DNA of 64,000 nucleotides, from contig NZ_JAPONB010000003.1 of assembly GCF_026676115.1 (NCBI RefSeq), positions 332,811-396,810 of the forward strand. Reading direction: 5' to 3'. The position numbers were made by a program, and so were the translations under genes. Each line of letters opens with the position of its first letter. Position 1 is the first letter of the stretch. Positions 54,142-63,923 of this stretch are shown piece after piece. This DNA is from Salinimicrobium sp. TH3 (GTDB lineage Bacteria > Bacteroidota > Bacteroidia > Flavobacteriales > Flavobacteriaceae). The notes under the pieces are model-generated. The model made no database searches. It had not been told where the DNA came from and saw nothing but the letters and a program-made list of their open reading frames with translations.

Positions 54142-54168
54142 TTATAAAAGTTTTCCAAATAATAATAT

Positions 54169-56154
54169 ATGGGTAGGAAGTTAAATTACGCCCTTAGACA
54201 AATATTATCTAGTGAAAGTCGGCTGGATATTAGAAATATAAAGTACCTCCCGAGATGGGCCATTCTCGGCATTGATATTTCTATAATTGTTGTGGCCGAT
54301 CTACTCACCGGTGTCGCTTTAAGAGATCTTACATCCAATTTCTATGAATTTCTTTCTGTTTATGAAAGAATGTTTCTTATAGTAGGGGTAAACATTTTTT
54401 TCTTTTTTGTGTTTAGAACCTACTCCGGATTAATAAGACATTCTTCGTATGTGGACGCGCTTAGAATTATGCTGGCATGCTTCAGTACTTTCGTTACACT
54501 TATCTTGGTAAATTATCTTACCTATTTTTTAATTGGAGAAAAGATTTATTTAGTAGCGGGTTTAATTTTTTATTTCCTTGTGTCGTTTTCGTTGCTCTTC
54601 CTTTTTAGGTTATCGGTAAAGCAACTTTATGAATATTTTAAGGCTACACAAAAGAATCAGAACCTTGAAAAGGCGGTTGTTTTTGGGGCTGATGAGAATG
54701 CAATTTCAATTGCAGGCGCATTAGAAATAGAACATCCTAAACGATTTGACATCCGTGGATTTATTACTAATGACAACACCCGTAGAAATATCCGTATTCT
54801 GGGAAAACCTGTTATATATAATGGACTTAAGGTTAGTGCAGAAGCCAAAGCCTTAGGGGCTTCAGCTTTAATACTTTCTGAAAATACACTGACAGCTGAA
54901 GAAAAATTTTCCCTGGTTGAGGAGTGCCTTGAAAATGATATAAAAGTCTTTAATGCTCCTATAGTCTCTAATTATGAAGATGAAAAATCTGTTTCCAATA
55001 AGGTTAAATCACTGCAGATCGAGGACCTTTTAGATCGGGAACCTATTCTTCTGAATAAGGAAAACAAAAGGCAACAGTTAACAGGGAAAACAATTCTGGT
55101 AACCGGAGGTGCAGGTTCTATTGGGAGTGAAATTGTAAGGCAGGTGGCGGAATATAAACCTAAACTACTTATCATTCTTGATCAGGCAGAGACCCCCATG
55201 CACAACTTGCAATTGGAGGTTCAGGCAAAATTTCCTGATCTTAATTTTAATTGTGTTATCTGTGACGTTGGGAATAGAAAACGCCTTGAATTGTTATTTC
55301 AAAAAAGGACAGTTGACGTGATCTATCATGCTGCAGCCTATAAGCATGTACCTTTAATGGAATCAAATCCTCATGAAGCTGTTTTTGTTAATATTTTGGG
55401 AACAAAAAACCTTGCAGACCTTGCTGTTGAATATATGGTGGGACATTTTGTAATGATTTCTACCGATAAAGCAGTAAATCCTACTAATGTAATGGGAGCT
55501 TCAAAAAGGGCAGCAGAAATGTATGTCCAATCCTTATATCATTCGGCCGGAGGAATTGAGTCCGGAAAGACCAAATTCATCACAACCCGCTTCGGAAATG
55601 TTCTTGGTTCCAATGGTTCGGTTGTACCTTTATTCCGGAAACAAATTGAAAAAGGAGGCCCGGTTACTATAACACATCCGGATATAATTAGATACTTTAT
55701 GACCATTCCCGAAGCCTGTCAATTGGTTTTAGAAGCCGGTGCAATGGGGAAAGGTGGTGAAATCTTTATTTTTGACATGGGCGAACCTGTTAAAATCATG
55801 GACCTTGCTATTAAGATGATAAAGTTAGCCGGATTTATACCGAACAAACAGATCGGCATAAAAATAACAGGTTTAAGACCGGGAGAAAAACTTTATGAAG
55901 AGTTGCTGAGTGATAAAAGTAAAACGCTTCCTACTCATCACAAAAAAATAATGATTGCAGTAGATACTCCGGGAAATTATGAAGAAATAAATTTTTCAAT
56001 AGAGAAGATTATAAATTCTGCAAGTAAATTAAAAAGTCACAAAGTCGTGGGTAATTTGAAAATGTTGGTTCCTGAGTTTAAAAGTAAAAACTCCACATTT
56101 GAAAAATTAGACAATCTCAGTTCCATTTCTAACCCAGAAAAGAAAATTATTTAA
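54169..56154 (+). CDS. PglF/WbpM-like membrane UDP-GlcNAc 4,6-dehydratase
   Basis: The 661-residue protein has four N-terminal membrane helices (to about residue 150), a middle nucleotide-binding region and a C-terminal SDR domain with TGGAGSIGSEIV (about residues 310-321). The catalytic segment STDKAVNPTNVMGASK has Met where most SDRs have Tyr, as in WbpM and PglF. It makes the UDP-4-keto-6-deoxy-GlcNAc used by the PglE-like enzyme. Its stop shares one base with the wza start. Confidence 0.92.
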   Translation: MGRKLNYALRQILSSESRLDIRNIKYLPRWAILGIDISIIVVADLLTGVALRDLTSNFYEFLSVYERMFLIVGVNIFFFFVFRTYSGLIRHSSYVDALRIMLACFSTFVTLILVNYLTYFLIGEKIYLVAGLIFYFLVSFSLLFLFRLSVKQLYEYFKATQKNQNLEKAVVFGADENAISIAGALEIEHPKRFDIRGFITNDNTRRNIRILGKPVIYNGLKVSAEAKALGASALILSENTLTAEEKFSLVEECLENDIKVFNAPIVSNYEDEKSVSNKVKSLQIEDLLDREPILLNKENKRQQLTGKTILVTGGAGSIGSEIVRQVAEYKPKLLIILDQAETPMHNLQLEVQAKFPDLNFNCVICDVGNRKRLELLFQKRTVDVIYHAAAYKHVPLMESNPHEAVFVNILGTKNLADLAVEYMVGHFVMISTDKAVNPTNVMGASKRAAEMYVQSLYHSAGGIESGKTKFITTRFGNVLGSNGSVVPLFRKQIEKGGPVTITHPDIIRYFMTIPEACQLVLEAGAMGKGGEIFIFDMGEPVKIMDLAIKMIKLAGFIPNKQIGIKITGLRPGEKLYEELLSDKSKTLPTHHKKIMIAVDTPGNYEEINFSIEKIINSASKLKSHKVVGNLKMLVPEFKSKNSTFEKLDNLSSISNPEKKII

Positions 56155-56933
56155 TGATAAATTTAAAATTTGAATATCCTAATCGGTTCCTTGGATTTGT
56201 ATTTGTAGTTTTGTTCTTATCATCTTGCGCTACAAAAGATGAGATCGTTTATTTCCAGGGAATAGAAGATTTACAAAATTATAATGCTCCCGAAAATTTT
56301 CAGGCGGAAATTGAAGTGAATGATGTCCTCCAAATCGATGTTTCTTCTTTAAATGAAGAAATTGTTCAACCCTTTATTATGACTTCCTCATCACGTCAGG
56401 GAGGGGGAGGACAAAACTCTCAGATGCAGGGATATTTGGTGGATGTTGATGGCAATATAAATTTTCCGGTTCTAGGGGAAGTACCTGTTGAGGGTAAGAC
56501 AAGGGAGGAACTGGAAGAATTTCTCACTGCCCGACTTAAAGAATATGTTCGCGATGCTGTTGTTCGTGTAAGGATTTTGAATTTCAAAGTTACAGTTATA
56601 GGGGAAATAGGTAGTTCAGTAATCGAAGTGCCCGATGAAAGATTATCCATCATACAGGCAATTGCTTTGGCTGGGGATGTTTCTTATGACGGCAAAAGAG
56701 AAAATGTTTTGATTGTAAGAATGCAGGATGGGAAAATTATTCAGGGGCGAGTCGATCTCACTAGTGCTGAAGTTTTCAAAGATCAATTTTACTATCTAAA
56801 GCAGAATGACATCGTTTATGTTGAACCCACCTATAGAAGAGTTAAGTCTGCCGGGTTTATTACTAGTTGGCAGGGGATTGTTTCTATAATAACAACAGGT
56901 TTTACTTTGTTTTATTTATTTAATAATATTTAA
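56154..56933 (+). CDS. wza: Polysaccharide export lipoprotein Wza
   Basis: Wza forms the outer-membrane export channel. The 259-residue protein has a lipoprotein signal peptide ending LFLSSC with Cys25, then an SLBB/Poly_export region with DVLQIDVSSLNEE, GYLVDVDGNINFPVLGEV and FKVTVIGEIG. It is shorter than E. coli Wza (379 residues), which is usual in Bacteroidetes, and has a hydrophobic C-terminal helix. It overlaps wzc by one base (TAATG). Confidence 0.92.
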   Translation: MINLKFEYPNRFLGFVFVVLFLSSCATKDEIVYFQGIEDLQNYNAPENFQAEIEVNDVLQIDVSSLNEEIVQPFIMTSSSRQGGGGQNSQMQGYLVDVDGNINFPVLGEVPVEGKTREELEEFLTARLKEYVRDAVVRVRILNFKVTVIGEIGSSVIEVPDERLSIIQAIALAGDVSYDGKRENVLIVRMQDGKIIQGRVDLTSAEVFKDQFYYLKQNDIVYVEPTYRRVKSAGFITSWQGIVSIITTGFTLFYLFNNI

Positions 56934-59323
56934 TGGAAGAGTTACAGGAGTTTTCTGAAAAGGAAGAATCTCATTTTGATCTTAAAGCAGAAATTTATAA
57001 ATACTTAGCTCATTGGAAATGGCTGGTCTTTGGATGTGCATTAGGACTATTTGTTGCTTACTTATATAACCGATATACCATTCCTGAATATGCAACTGAG
57101 GCGTCGATGATGATGTTAGGCGATGACGAAAACAGTGTTGTGGGAGCTATGCCTTCGGGAGGCGCATCGATACTGGCGTTTGGAGAAAATTCTCTTGAGA
57201 ATCAAATTGTCACTCTACAGTCAAAGAGACTGGTGGAGGGGGTTATTGACCAACTTAATTTAAATATAGCATATTTTCTGGAGGGAAAGGTTATTACAGT
57301 TGAAGCTTATGAAAATTCCCCCATAAATATTGATTTTTTATCGCTTCAGGAACTTGTACATCGATCAACTCTTAATTTCACTGTTGTTCCTCAATCTAAC
57401 GAGAGCTTTCTGCTGGTTCAGGAAGAGAAGGAATTTTCAGAAAATTATAAATTCGGACAAGTAATTAATTATGGCGGCTTGGAATTTATAATTTCTTCTA
57501 GAAAAGAAATAAAAAATTCAGTTCCGGTTAATGTGAAAATTTGGCCAATTGATGAGGTTGCAAGAAGGTACATTGAAAAAATGACGGTCGCTCCTGAAGG
57601 AAGGGCTAAAGATATTTTATCATTGTCTATTGTTGGAGAAGTACCTGAAAAATCACAGGATTTTCTTAATACTTTAATGATTCATTTTAATGCTGATGGA
57701 GTGGCTGACAAGCGACAGGTAGCTGAAAGTACAACGGAATTTATTCAGAATCGCCTGCAGTTGATCACTGAGGAATTAGATTCCGTAGAGGGGGGAATAG
57801 CTGACTTCAAACGAGAAAATCGCCTGATGGATGTCGGAAGTACTGCCAGTCAATATATGTCTCGTGCCACAACGGCAGAGCAGGGAATATTTGAACTGGA
57901 AACACAATTAATGATTTTGGAGGGAGTGAAACAAACTCTTTCCTCTGCCGATCCTTACCAATTATTACCAGAAGGAGTGGGAATTGAAGGAGGAGGTCTT
58001 GGAGGTTCCATTGGAAGTTACAACCAATTGGTTCAGCAACGACAGGCTTATCTTCAAAGCGGGACAGAAAAGAATCCAGTAGTTGAAACAATAGATCAAC
58101 AATTAAGTTCTTTAAGAAAAAATTTGCTTAGCAATATCGAACAAACAGAAAGTTCAATTAATATTAGGCTTAGGGAGTTAAATCAATTGGAGGAAAAGGC
58201 CGAGGGACAATTTAGCACCTTTCCCGGACTCGAAAAAGGGATACGAAGTATTGAACGTCAACAACAAATAAAAGAGGAACTTTATTTGTTTTTACTCCAA
58301 AGAAGGGAAGAATCGGCAATTTCATTTGCTGCAACTTCGCCGGTGGCAAAAGTTATTGATCCCGCTTTCACCCTTGATGAACCCATAGATCCGAAACCAT
58401 GGCTGATTCTTACGGGAGGTGGAGTAGTCGGATTTCTAATTCCTTTACTGGTAATCTTTGGTATTAATTTTCTTGACACCAAAGTCCATCATAAAGGAGA
58501 TTTACAGCCACTTATTAAAAATATTCCTTTCCTTGGGGAGATACCCAAGATAGGAAAGGAAGATTTTGAAGTGATAAAATTGAACGACCGCTCTTCTTTA
58601 GCTGAATCCTTTAGAATATTACGAACCAATCTCGCTTATCTTGTACAGTCCAGAAATAAGGAAAAGGCTGAAGTTATTTTTGTAACCTCTACTATTAAAG
58701 GAGAAGGCAAAACTTTTGTTTCCTTTAACCTGGCACGTACTCTTGCCAGTACGGGAAAAAAGATATTGCTTATTGGGGGTGATGTAAGAAATCCTCGACT
58801 TCACAAATTTGTAGAAGGAACTTTGGAGACTAAAGGACTTTCTGATTTTCTTTATGACCGCGAAATTAGAGCAGAGGATATTATAAAATCTGTGAATCAA
58901 GATAATATTCCTGTAGATGTAGTGTTTTCCGGGTCCATACCACCAAATCCCGCTGAACTCCTGATGAACGACAGGATGGAGACATTTATTACGAGCCAGA
59001 AAGCGAATTATGATTTCATAATTGTTGATACTGCACCAACTATGATCGTTACTGATACACTCTTGATTAGTCCATTAGCCGATACGACTATTTATGTTGT
59101 AAGGGCAGGTTATACCGAGAAAAAGCTTCTGGAATTCCCCAAGGATCTTAAACAACAGGGGAAACTTAATGGAGTGGCAATAGTTTTAAATGATGTGGAT
59201 TATTCTAAATTCTCTTATGGCGCGAAATACGGCTACTCCTATGGTTACGGTTACGGATATGCGGCCGATGAGGACAAAAAAGGTTTCTTTAATTTTATTA
59301 AAAAACCTTTTAACAGGAATTAA
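56933..59323 (+). CDS. wzc: Wzc polysaccharide co-polymerase and BY-type tyrosine kinase
   Basis: The 796-residue protein has two membrane helices (about residues 30-50 and 490-510) bracketing a large periplasmic Wzz/coiled-coil region, then a kinase domain with Walker A TIKGEGKT (about residues 585-592), A' IGGDVRNPR and Walker B IIVDTAPT. The A' motif has Gly for the first Asp, which Bacteroidetes members commonly show. The tail (about residues 762-782) is a Tyr-rich cluster, YSYGYGYGYA, the likely autophosphorylation site. It works with Wza and the PHP phosphatase; its end overlaps that gene by 4 bases. Confidence 0.94.
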   Translation: MEELQEFSEKEESHFDLKAEIYKYLAHWKWLVFGCALGLFVAYLYNRYTIPEYATEASMMMLGDDENSVVGAMPSGGASILAFGENSLENQIVTLQSKRLVEGVIDQLNLNIAYFLEGKVITVEAYENSPINIDFLSLQELVHRSTLNFTVVPQSNESFLLVQEEKEFSENYKFGQVINYGGLEFIISSRKEIKNSVPVNVKIWPIDEVARRYIEKMTVAPEGRAKDILSLSIVGEVPEKSQDFLNTLMIHFNADGVADKRQVAESTTEFIQNRLQLITEELDSVEGGIADFKRENRLMDVGSTASQYMSRATTAEQGIFELETQLMILEGVKQTLSSADPYQLLPEGVGIEGGGLGGSIGSYNQLVQQRQAYLQSGTEKNPVVETIDQQLSSLRKNLLSNIEQTESSINIRLRELNQLEEKAEGQFSTFPGLEKGIRSIERQQQIKEELYLFLLQRREESAISFAATSPVAKVIDPAFTLDEPIDPKPWLILTGGGVVGFLIPLLVIFGINFLDTKVHHKGDLQPLIKNIPFLGEIPKIGKEDFEVIKLNDRSSLAESFRILRTNLAYLVQSRNKEKAEVIFVTSTIKGEGKTFVSFNLARTLASTGKKILLIGGDVRNPRLHKFVEGTLETKGLSDFLYDREIRAEDIIKSVNQDNIPVDVVFSGSIPPNPAELLMNDRMETFITSQKANYDFIIVDTAPTMIVTDTLLISPLADTTIYVVRAGYTEKKLLEFPKDLKQQGKLNGVAIVLNDVDYSKFSYGAKYGYSYGYGYGYAADEDKKGFFNFIKKPFNRN

Positions 59324-60066
59324 TATTTAAAAGTATCTTTTGTTCTGTTGATCACAGGAAGCACAAGTTCCAGTTGTTTTTTAGATAATTGAACAGTGGA
59401 CAACTTCTCAAGATGTCGCAGTTGATGAGTGTCTGTTCCCAGGAAATCGATCATGCCTTCTTTTAGTAGGCGAAAGGCTATATCCTTCATATTTTTCCCG
59501 TAGTGACCCACAAGGCTTAATGCATTAAGCTGAAATAAGCAGCCTCTGTTTTTAAGATCTGTATAATTATTTAAAGATTTTGAATGAAAAAAGGCGTAGC
59601 GTTCAGGATGAGCTAATACGGGCTTGTACTGTTGAGTTTGAAGTTGGAAAAGAATTTCATGAAGATTTATAGGGGCCTGGAAGTAAGACATTTCTACCAA
59701 CACTAAATTATCTTTTAATGTAAGCAGACGCTCTTTTCCTATCAGCTCCATGAAAGCCTGATCCATCATATATTCTGCTGCAGCCTTTATTTTTATGTTC
59801 CCTTGACCTGCTTTCACCAGTTCCTCTTTAAGGTTCTCAAGGGCTGCATTTATTGTTTGTGGCGTATTTGGATAGTAATCATTCATCACATGTGGCGTTG
59901 TGATAAATTGTGCTATCCCTATCTCTTTATAGTGCTGAATTAACTTTAATGAATCTTCCACTGTGGATGCACCATCATCTATTCCCGGCAAGATATGATT
60001 GTGAATATCAATGAAATCTTCAAGATAATCTTGGAAATAATACTTCTTCTGAAAGAAACTAAACAT
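59320..60066 (-). CDS. PHP-type tyrosine-protein phosphatase (CpsB/YwqE-like)
   Basis: The 248-residue protein has DIHNHILPGIDDGA (about residues 19-32), the metal-binding start of the PHP domain, THVMNDYYPN-type TTPHVMNDYYPN, AHPERY and FLGTDTHQLRH. It would dephosphorylate the Tyr tail of Wzc. It lies on the opposite strand, with a 4-base tail-to-tail overlap with wzc and only 33 bases head to head from wzi. Confidence 0.9.
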   Translation of the reverse strand: MFSFFQKKYYFQDYLEDFIDIHNHILPGIDDGASTVEDSLKLIQHYKEIGIAQFITTPHVMNDYYPNTPQTINAALENLKEELVKAGQGNIKIKAAAEYMMDQAFMELIGKERLLTLKDNLVLVEMSYFQAPINLHEILFQLQTQQYKPVLAHPERYAFFHSKSLNNYTDLKNRGCLFQLNALSLVGHYGKNMKDIAFRLLKEGMIDFLGTDTHQLRHLEKLSTVQLSKKQLELVLPVINRTKDTFKY

Positions 60067-60099
60067 ACTTCTATATTAAAAAATAAAATTACTGTTTTT

Positions 60100-61506
60100 A
60101 TGTTAGAGTTTATTGAGCTTTACTGGAAGAATACTATTTTTACCATACAAAATATTAAAGTTATCAAGAAGCTCCCCTTCCTATTGTTATTAAGCATTTC
60201 TGCCGTTCAATCGCAGGAAATTGATTATTCTCTGTCAGCTGCGGCTCAAGGGATGGTATATACCGAAGCAGAGAGTCCGTTTTGGATGCACTCCAATCAG
60301 AGAGGAAGAATTGATGAAAAGACAAATATAAGTTCCTGGGTGAATGGACGTGGTGCCTACGAATTTAGAAATGGAAGTATTTTAAAGGGAGGACTTGGTG
60401 TACTTTACCACGATGGTTATTTGAATAAAGTGCAATTAGATGAATACTTCGTGAGCTACGAAAATAGCTGGCTTGAGACTTATGCTGGAAGAAAACAAAA
60501 GGATGAGGTTTTTAATGGCCTTAGTGCAACTAATGAAAGTATACTATGGTCCCTCAATTCGAGACCAATTCCCGGTATCAGCCTAAAAATGAAGCGCCCC
60601 CTCATGTTTTGGGATACAGGGATTGGGTTTAAAGCATCATGGGAAGAATTTTTTTCAGATGAGACTGAAAGGTATATTCAAAAAATTAGAATTCATCATA
60701 AGAGTTTTCATCTGGTTTTCAATAAAATAAATAATATTGAAATAATTGGAGGAGTTCATCATTATGTTCAATGGGGAGGAAAATCCCCTGAATATGGAGA
60801 GCTTCCTTCCGGTTTTGAAGACTATTTAAAGGTGATTACGGGAGGAAGCATAATTGATGGTGATGGACTTATAGGTGAAAACGAAATCAATGGCCTTGGA
60901 AATCATCTCGGAGGCTATGAAGTACAATTAAATACCAGTATTTCGCGGTATGACATCTCTCTTGTTTATAATACTATTTTTGAAGATTTCTCTGGAATAA
61001 AGCTACGGAATACTCCGGATGGCCGCTATGGTGTCTATGTTGAAGATCAAGACTCGGAAAAATGGGTGCAGGCTTTAATGTATGAGTATTATTTCACCCG
61101 ACACCAGAGCAAAACCTATCCGACAACAGATGGAAAGGATAACTATTTTAACAATCATCTATATCAGTCCGGATGGACTTATGAACAACGAATCATTGGG
61201 CTACCTTTTATAATGCTTGATGATGAAAGGTTCAAAGTAGCACATAATAATATTGTCGCACATCACATTGGAATTAGTGGAAATGCTTTTTACAGGTATC
61301 CTTACAAGTTTTTAGCGAGCTATAGGGGGAATTACGGTGCTAAATCAGGTTCTTCCAGGCCTATAGAAAGAATTATTTCTACATACCTTGATGTAAATAT
61401 CTGGCAGGAATTTGTAAATGTTAATCTCCAGGTTGGAGCAGATCTTCATTCTGAAAAATCCTCAAATGTCGGATTTGGATTAAGAGTTGAAAAAATGATT
61501 TATTAA
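60100..61506 (+). CDS. wzi: Capsule assembly protein of the Wzi family
   Basis: The protein has a signal segment LPFLLLLSISAVQSQ, followed by a beta-rich outer-membrane barrel with FWMHSNQRGRID, YAGRKQKDEVF and WVQALMYEYYF. I chose the ATG at 60100 (468 residues); an earlier in-frame start at 59995 would overlap the divergent phosphatase gene by 72 bases. Wzi proteins anchor or organise exported capsule at the cell surface. It ends the capsule locus; 116 bases follow before the convergent UbiB gene. Confidence 0.85.
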   Translation: MLEFIELYWKNTIFTIQNIKVIKKLPFLLLLSISAVQSQEIDYSLSAAAQGMVYTEAESPFWMHSNQRGRIDEKTNISSWVNGRGAYEFRNGSILKGGLGVLYHDGYLNKVQLDEYFVSYENSWLETYAGRKQKDEVFNGLSATNESILWSLNSRPIPGISLKMKRPLMFWDTGIGFKASWEEFFSDETERYIQKIRIHHKSFHLVFNKINNIEIIGGVHHYVQWGGKSPEYGELPSGFEDYLKVITGGSIIDGDGLIGENEINGLGNHLGGYEVQLNTSISRYDISLVYNTIFEDFSGIKLRNTPDGRYGVYVEDQDSEKWVQALMYEYYFTRHQSKTYPTTDGKDNYFNNHLYQSGWTYEQRIIGLPFIMLDDERFKVAHNNIVAHHIGISGNAFYRYPYKFLASYRGNYGAKSGSSRPIERIISTYLDVNIWQEFVNVNLQVGADLHSEKSSNVGFGLRVEKMIY

Positions 61507-61622
61507 AGACAGGTTATTGATATTGTAAGTAGTCCCTCAATTAAAATTCCGCTTTTCTTACTTCTAAAATTGTTCTTCTAACCTTTTACTATCTTCTAAC
61601 AGCTGCGCACTGTCACCCTAAT

Positions 61623-63269
61623 CTACTCGTCTTTAAAAAGTATCGTATAACTTAAATATATTCCGGCAACAGCGGCTAACATAAAAAACAGAATTGCAAG
61701 CCCCGGGTAACCAAAAATCATGAAAGGGGAGGGGACACTCATCAGCATCGCTGCTCCGATGATCATGGCCGCGATAATAAGTCCCAGAGTTATTCTATTG
61801 GCAACTTTTTGAAAACCATCGGTAAATCTTTTTTCATCAATAGCGTCTATTTTAAAACGGAATTCATTCCTGGCCAGGTTTTCTGTGATCTTATCCAGCC
61901 GGTCAGGCAGATTTTCAGCCAGCTTCTTGGAATCCAGAAATACTGAAAAGATATCTTCGGGTTTCAATTCATTAATCATCTGATCCTGAAGTAATTTATT
62001 CATGTACCTTCTTACCGCATCTCTAAGGTCGTATTCAGGTGCCAAAAAGGCTATTATTTGATCCATGTTTAATAAGATCTTTCCCAGAATATTTACTTCC
62101 ACGGGAAGAAGAATACCATTCCTGGCGGCACTCCGGTTCATTTGAATAAGCAATCTTCCTGTTTGCATATCCTGTGCGGTACTGTGGCTACTTTCCTGTA
62201 CCATGATGCTAATTTGTCTCCTGAATTCTTTTTCCGAAGCATGTTCAGTGATTTCGCTCATGCTTAGAAGAATGGTTGCGATCTCTTCTCCATCATTCTT
62301 ACTTAAACCTAAAAGCAGCCTTAGCAGGTAGTCCTTCATCTTTTTGGAGAACTGGGCTACCATTCCAAGATCCATAAGAGCGATCTTTTCATTCTCTAAA
62401 AGATGTATATTCCCGGGATGTGGATCGGCATGTACAAATCCGTCAGAAACGATTTGCTTTAGGTAAGCCTCGATAAATTCATCTACAAGGGCTGTATAAT
62501 CGTTTTCGGTCTTTTTGAGGGGAGAAATACTTGTGATTTTTTTCCCTTTTACATACTCCATTGTTAATACCTTAGAGGTGGTGTAGTCGGGAATAGGCTG
62601 TGGCACAATGAGCCTGCGATATTCTTTAAGATTAATACCTAAGGTGACCAAATTGTTTGCTTCCCTAAGATAGTCCAGTTCATGAAGCATAATACGTCTT
62701 AACTCCCCCAGGACATCACTAAACCCGTATTTTTTACCAACATCTGTATGTTTTACAGCCAGGGCTGCCATTTTTTCCAGGGTATCAAGGTCTTCCATGA
62801 ATTTTTTCCTGATTCCCGGTCTCTGGACTTTCACAGCAACTGTTTTGCCCGACCTCAATTCTGCAAGATGTACCTGACCTATAGAAGCACTGGCTATAGG
62901 TTCTTCCTCAAAACAATTAAAAGCCTTAGAAATTTTTGTGCCTAATTCATTTTCCACAATTTCCTGAACTTCCTCGTAGGGAATGGTGGGATTGTCATCC
63001 TGAAGCGTTGCCAGGGCTTCGAGATATCGATCGGGTAAGAGATCGGGACGGGTAGAAAGCAACTGGCCTAATTTGACATAAGTGGGCCCCATTTGCTTTA
63101 GATCCTCTACAAGTTCTTTTGGAGATTGCTCAAAATCATCAAACTTTCTGGCCGTTTCTTCCTCCATTGCGTTGGATGCAGTTTCATTTAAAAGATCACT
63201 GTTCCAGTACTTCAACATGAAACTCAAAAATTTCTGGTAACGCTCAAGATTATTGGGGAGAATAGACAT
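61623..63269 (-). CDS. AarF/UbiB family kinase-like protein
   Basis: The 548-residue protein has the family's KxGQ motif in YVKLGQLLSTRPDLLP (about residues 64-79), the Ala-rich loop ASIGQVHLAEL, HADPHPGNIHLL and LMDLGMVAQF, and two membrane helices at the C-terminus. Relatives are atypical kinases or ATPases needed for quinone or isoprenoid lipid metabolism. It converges on wzi and is not obviously part of the capsule system. Confidence 0.92.
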   Translation of the reverse strand: MSILPNNLERYQKFLSFMLKYWNSDLLNETASNAMEEETARKFDDFEQSPKELVEDLKQMGPTYVKLGQLLSTRPDLLPDRYLEALATLQDDNPTIPYEEVQEIVENELGTKISKAFNCFEEEPIASASIGQVHLAELRSGKTVAVKVQRPGIRKKFMEDLDTLEKMAALAVKHTDVGKKYGFSDVLGELRRIMLHELDYLREANNLVTLGINLKEYRRLIVPQPIPDYTTSKVLTMEYVKGKKITSISPLKKTENDYTALVDEFIEAYLKQIVSDGFVHADPHPGNIHLLENEKIALMDLGMVAQFSKKMKDYLLRLLLGLSKNDGEEIATILLSMSEITEHASEKEFRRQISIMVQESSHSTAQDMQTGRLLIQMNRSAARNGILLPVEVNILGKILLNMDQIIAFLAPEYDLRDAVRRYMNKLLQDQMINELKPEDIFSVFLDSKKLAENLPDRLDKITENLARNEFRFKIDAIDEKRFTDGFQKVANRITLGLIIAAMIIGAAMLMSVPSPFMIFGYPGLAILFFMLAAVAGIYLSYTILFKDE

Positions 63270-63494
63270 AAAGATTTATATGTTTATATATAGATGAAGT
63301 TAATGTTAAAAATAGGATATTAAATACCACTTGAAGACGGTTTAAAACTTTTTTAACTGAAGTAAAAGCGTAGTATAATCTATCGTTTTTCGAATTCACA
63401 GCAGAATTATGGAACTTTTATTAATTTACAACGGTCTGAATGAAAATCATTTAAAAGAATACTCATTTTTGTGGAGTAAAAAAGCATAAAAAGG

Positions 63495-63526
63495 TTTGCA
63501 GAAATGTATCTGAACACATACATTTG
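63495..63526 (+). promoter_or_regulatory. Promoter of the tRNA genes
   Basis: TTTG at 63495-63498 and TACATTTG at 63519-63526 are 20 bases apart, matching the Bacteroidetes -33/-7 consensus. The tRNA-Ser gene begins 34 bases after the -7 box. An inverted repeat aatgtat/atacatt with an 8-base loop lies between the two boxes and overlaps the second. Confidence 0.7.
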
Positions 63527-63560
63527 CAACCGCAAAATATTTGCAAGTTCATTATTAAAA

Positions 63561-63645
63561 GGAGAGTTGCCAGAGTGGTTAATGGAGCAGTTTGCTAAAC
63601 TGTCGACGAGCAATTGTCGCGTGAGTTCGAATCTCACACTCTCCG
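63561..63645 (+). tRNA. tRNA-Ser (anticodon GCU)
   Basis: The acceptor arms GGAGAGT and ACTCTCC pair fully, with discriminator G. The anticodon stem-loop cagtttgctaaactg carries GCT, a long variable arm (gacgagcaattgtcg) is present as in class II tRNAs, and GTTCGAATC forms the T loop. The CCA end is not encoded. Confidence 0.96.
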
Positions 63646-63761
63646 CTGAATAGTTCAAGGTTTTTGGTTTCAAGTTCAAGGTTCTAGTAAAACGAATCTT
63701 GAAGTTAAGACAATATGGAACTTTAAACCTTAAACTTTGAATTAAGAGCGAAGCTCTTACT

Positions 63762-63836
63762 CGGGGTGTAGCGTAGCCCGGTTATCGCGCCTGCTTTGGG
63801 AGCAGGAGGCCGCAGGTTCGAATCCTGCCACCCCGA
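63762..63836 (+). tRNA. tRNA-Pro (anticodon UGG)
   Basis: The acceptor arms CGGGGTG and CACCCCG pair fully, with discriminator A. The anticodon arm cctgctttgggagcagg carries TGG, and GTTCGAATC marks the T loop. It follows tRNA-Ser by 116 bases, in which a small hairpin (taagagc, loop gaa, gctctta, 63743-63759) stands just before the tRNA. Confidence 0.96.
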
Positions 63837-63840
63837 CAAA

Positions 63841-63873
63841 AAAAAGCCTTGCACGAAAGTGCAGGGCTTTTTT
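63841..63873 (+). terminator. Intrinsic terminator after tRNA-Pro
   Basis: aaaaagccttgcac, loop gaaa and gtgcagggcttttt form a strong stem with one G-T pair and a tetraloop, followed by a T run. It ends the tRNA transcript. Because the left arm starts with A, it could also act on the opposite strand. Confidence 0.85.
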
Positions 63874-63923
63874 GTTGGACTGAGGCGTGAGCTTGCTCAC
63901 AAGCCAAAGGACCAACAAAAAAG
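63867..63923 (+). repeat. Nested inverted repeat overlapping the tRNA terminator
   Basis: cttttttgttgg (63867-63878) pairs with ccaacaaaaaag (63912-63923), and an inner gtgagc-tt-gctcac hairpin (63887-63900) lies between. The left outer arm is also the T run of the terminator, so the two structures exclude one another. What lies downstream is outside the window. Confidence 0.5.

Noticed and set aside
59995..60099. N-terminal extension of wzi
   Set aside because: It overlaps the divergent phosphatase gene by 72 bases and would place the signal segment about 60 residues into the protein.
63407..63679. Minus-strand 90-residue open frame
   Set aside because: It runs antisense through the tRNA-Ser gene and its promoter, and the SVRFELTRQLL part is the usual tRNA-derived artefact.
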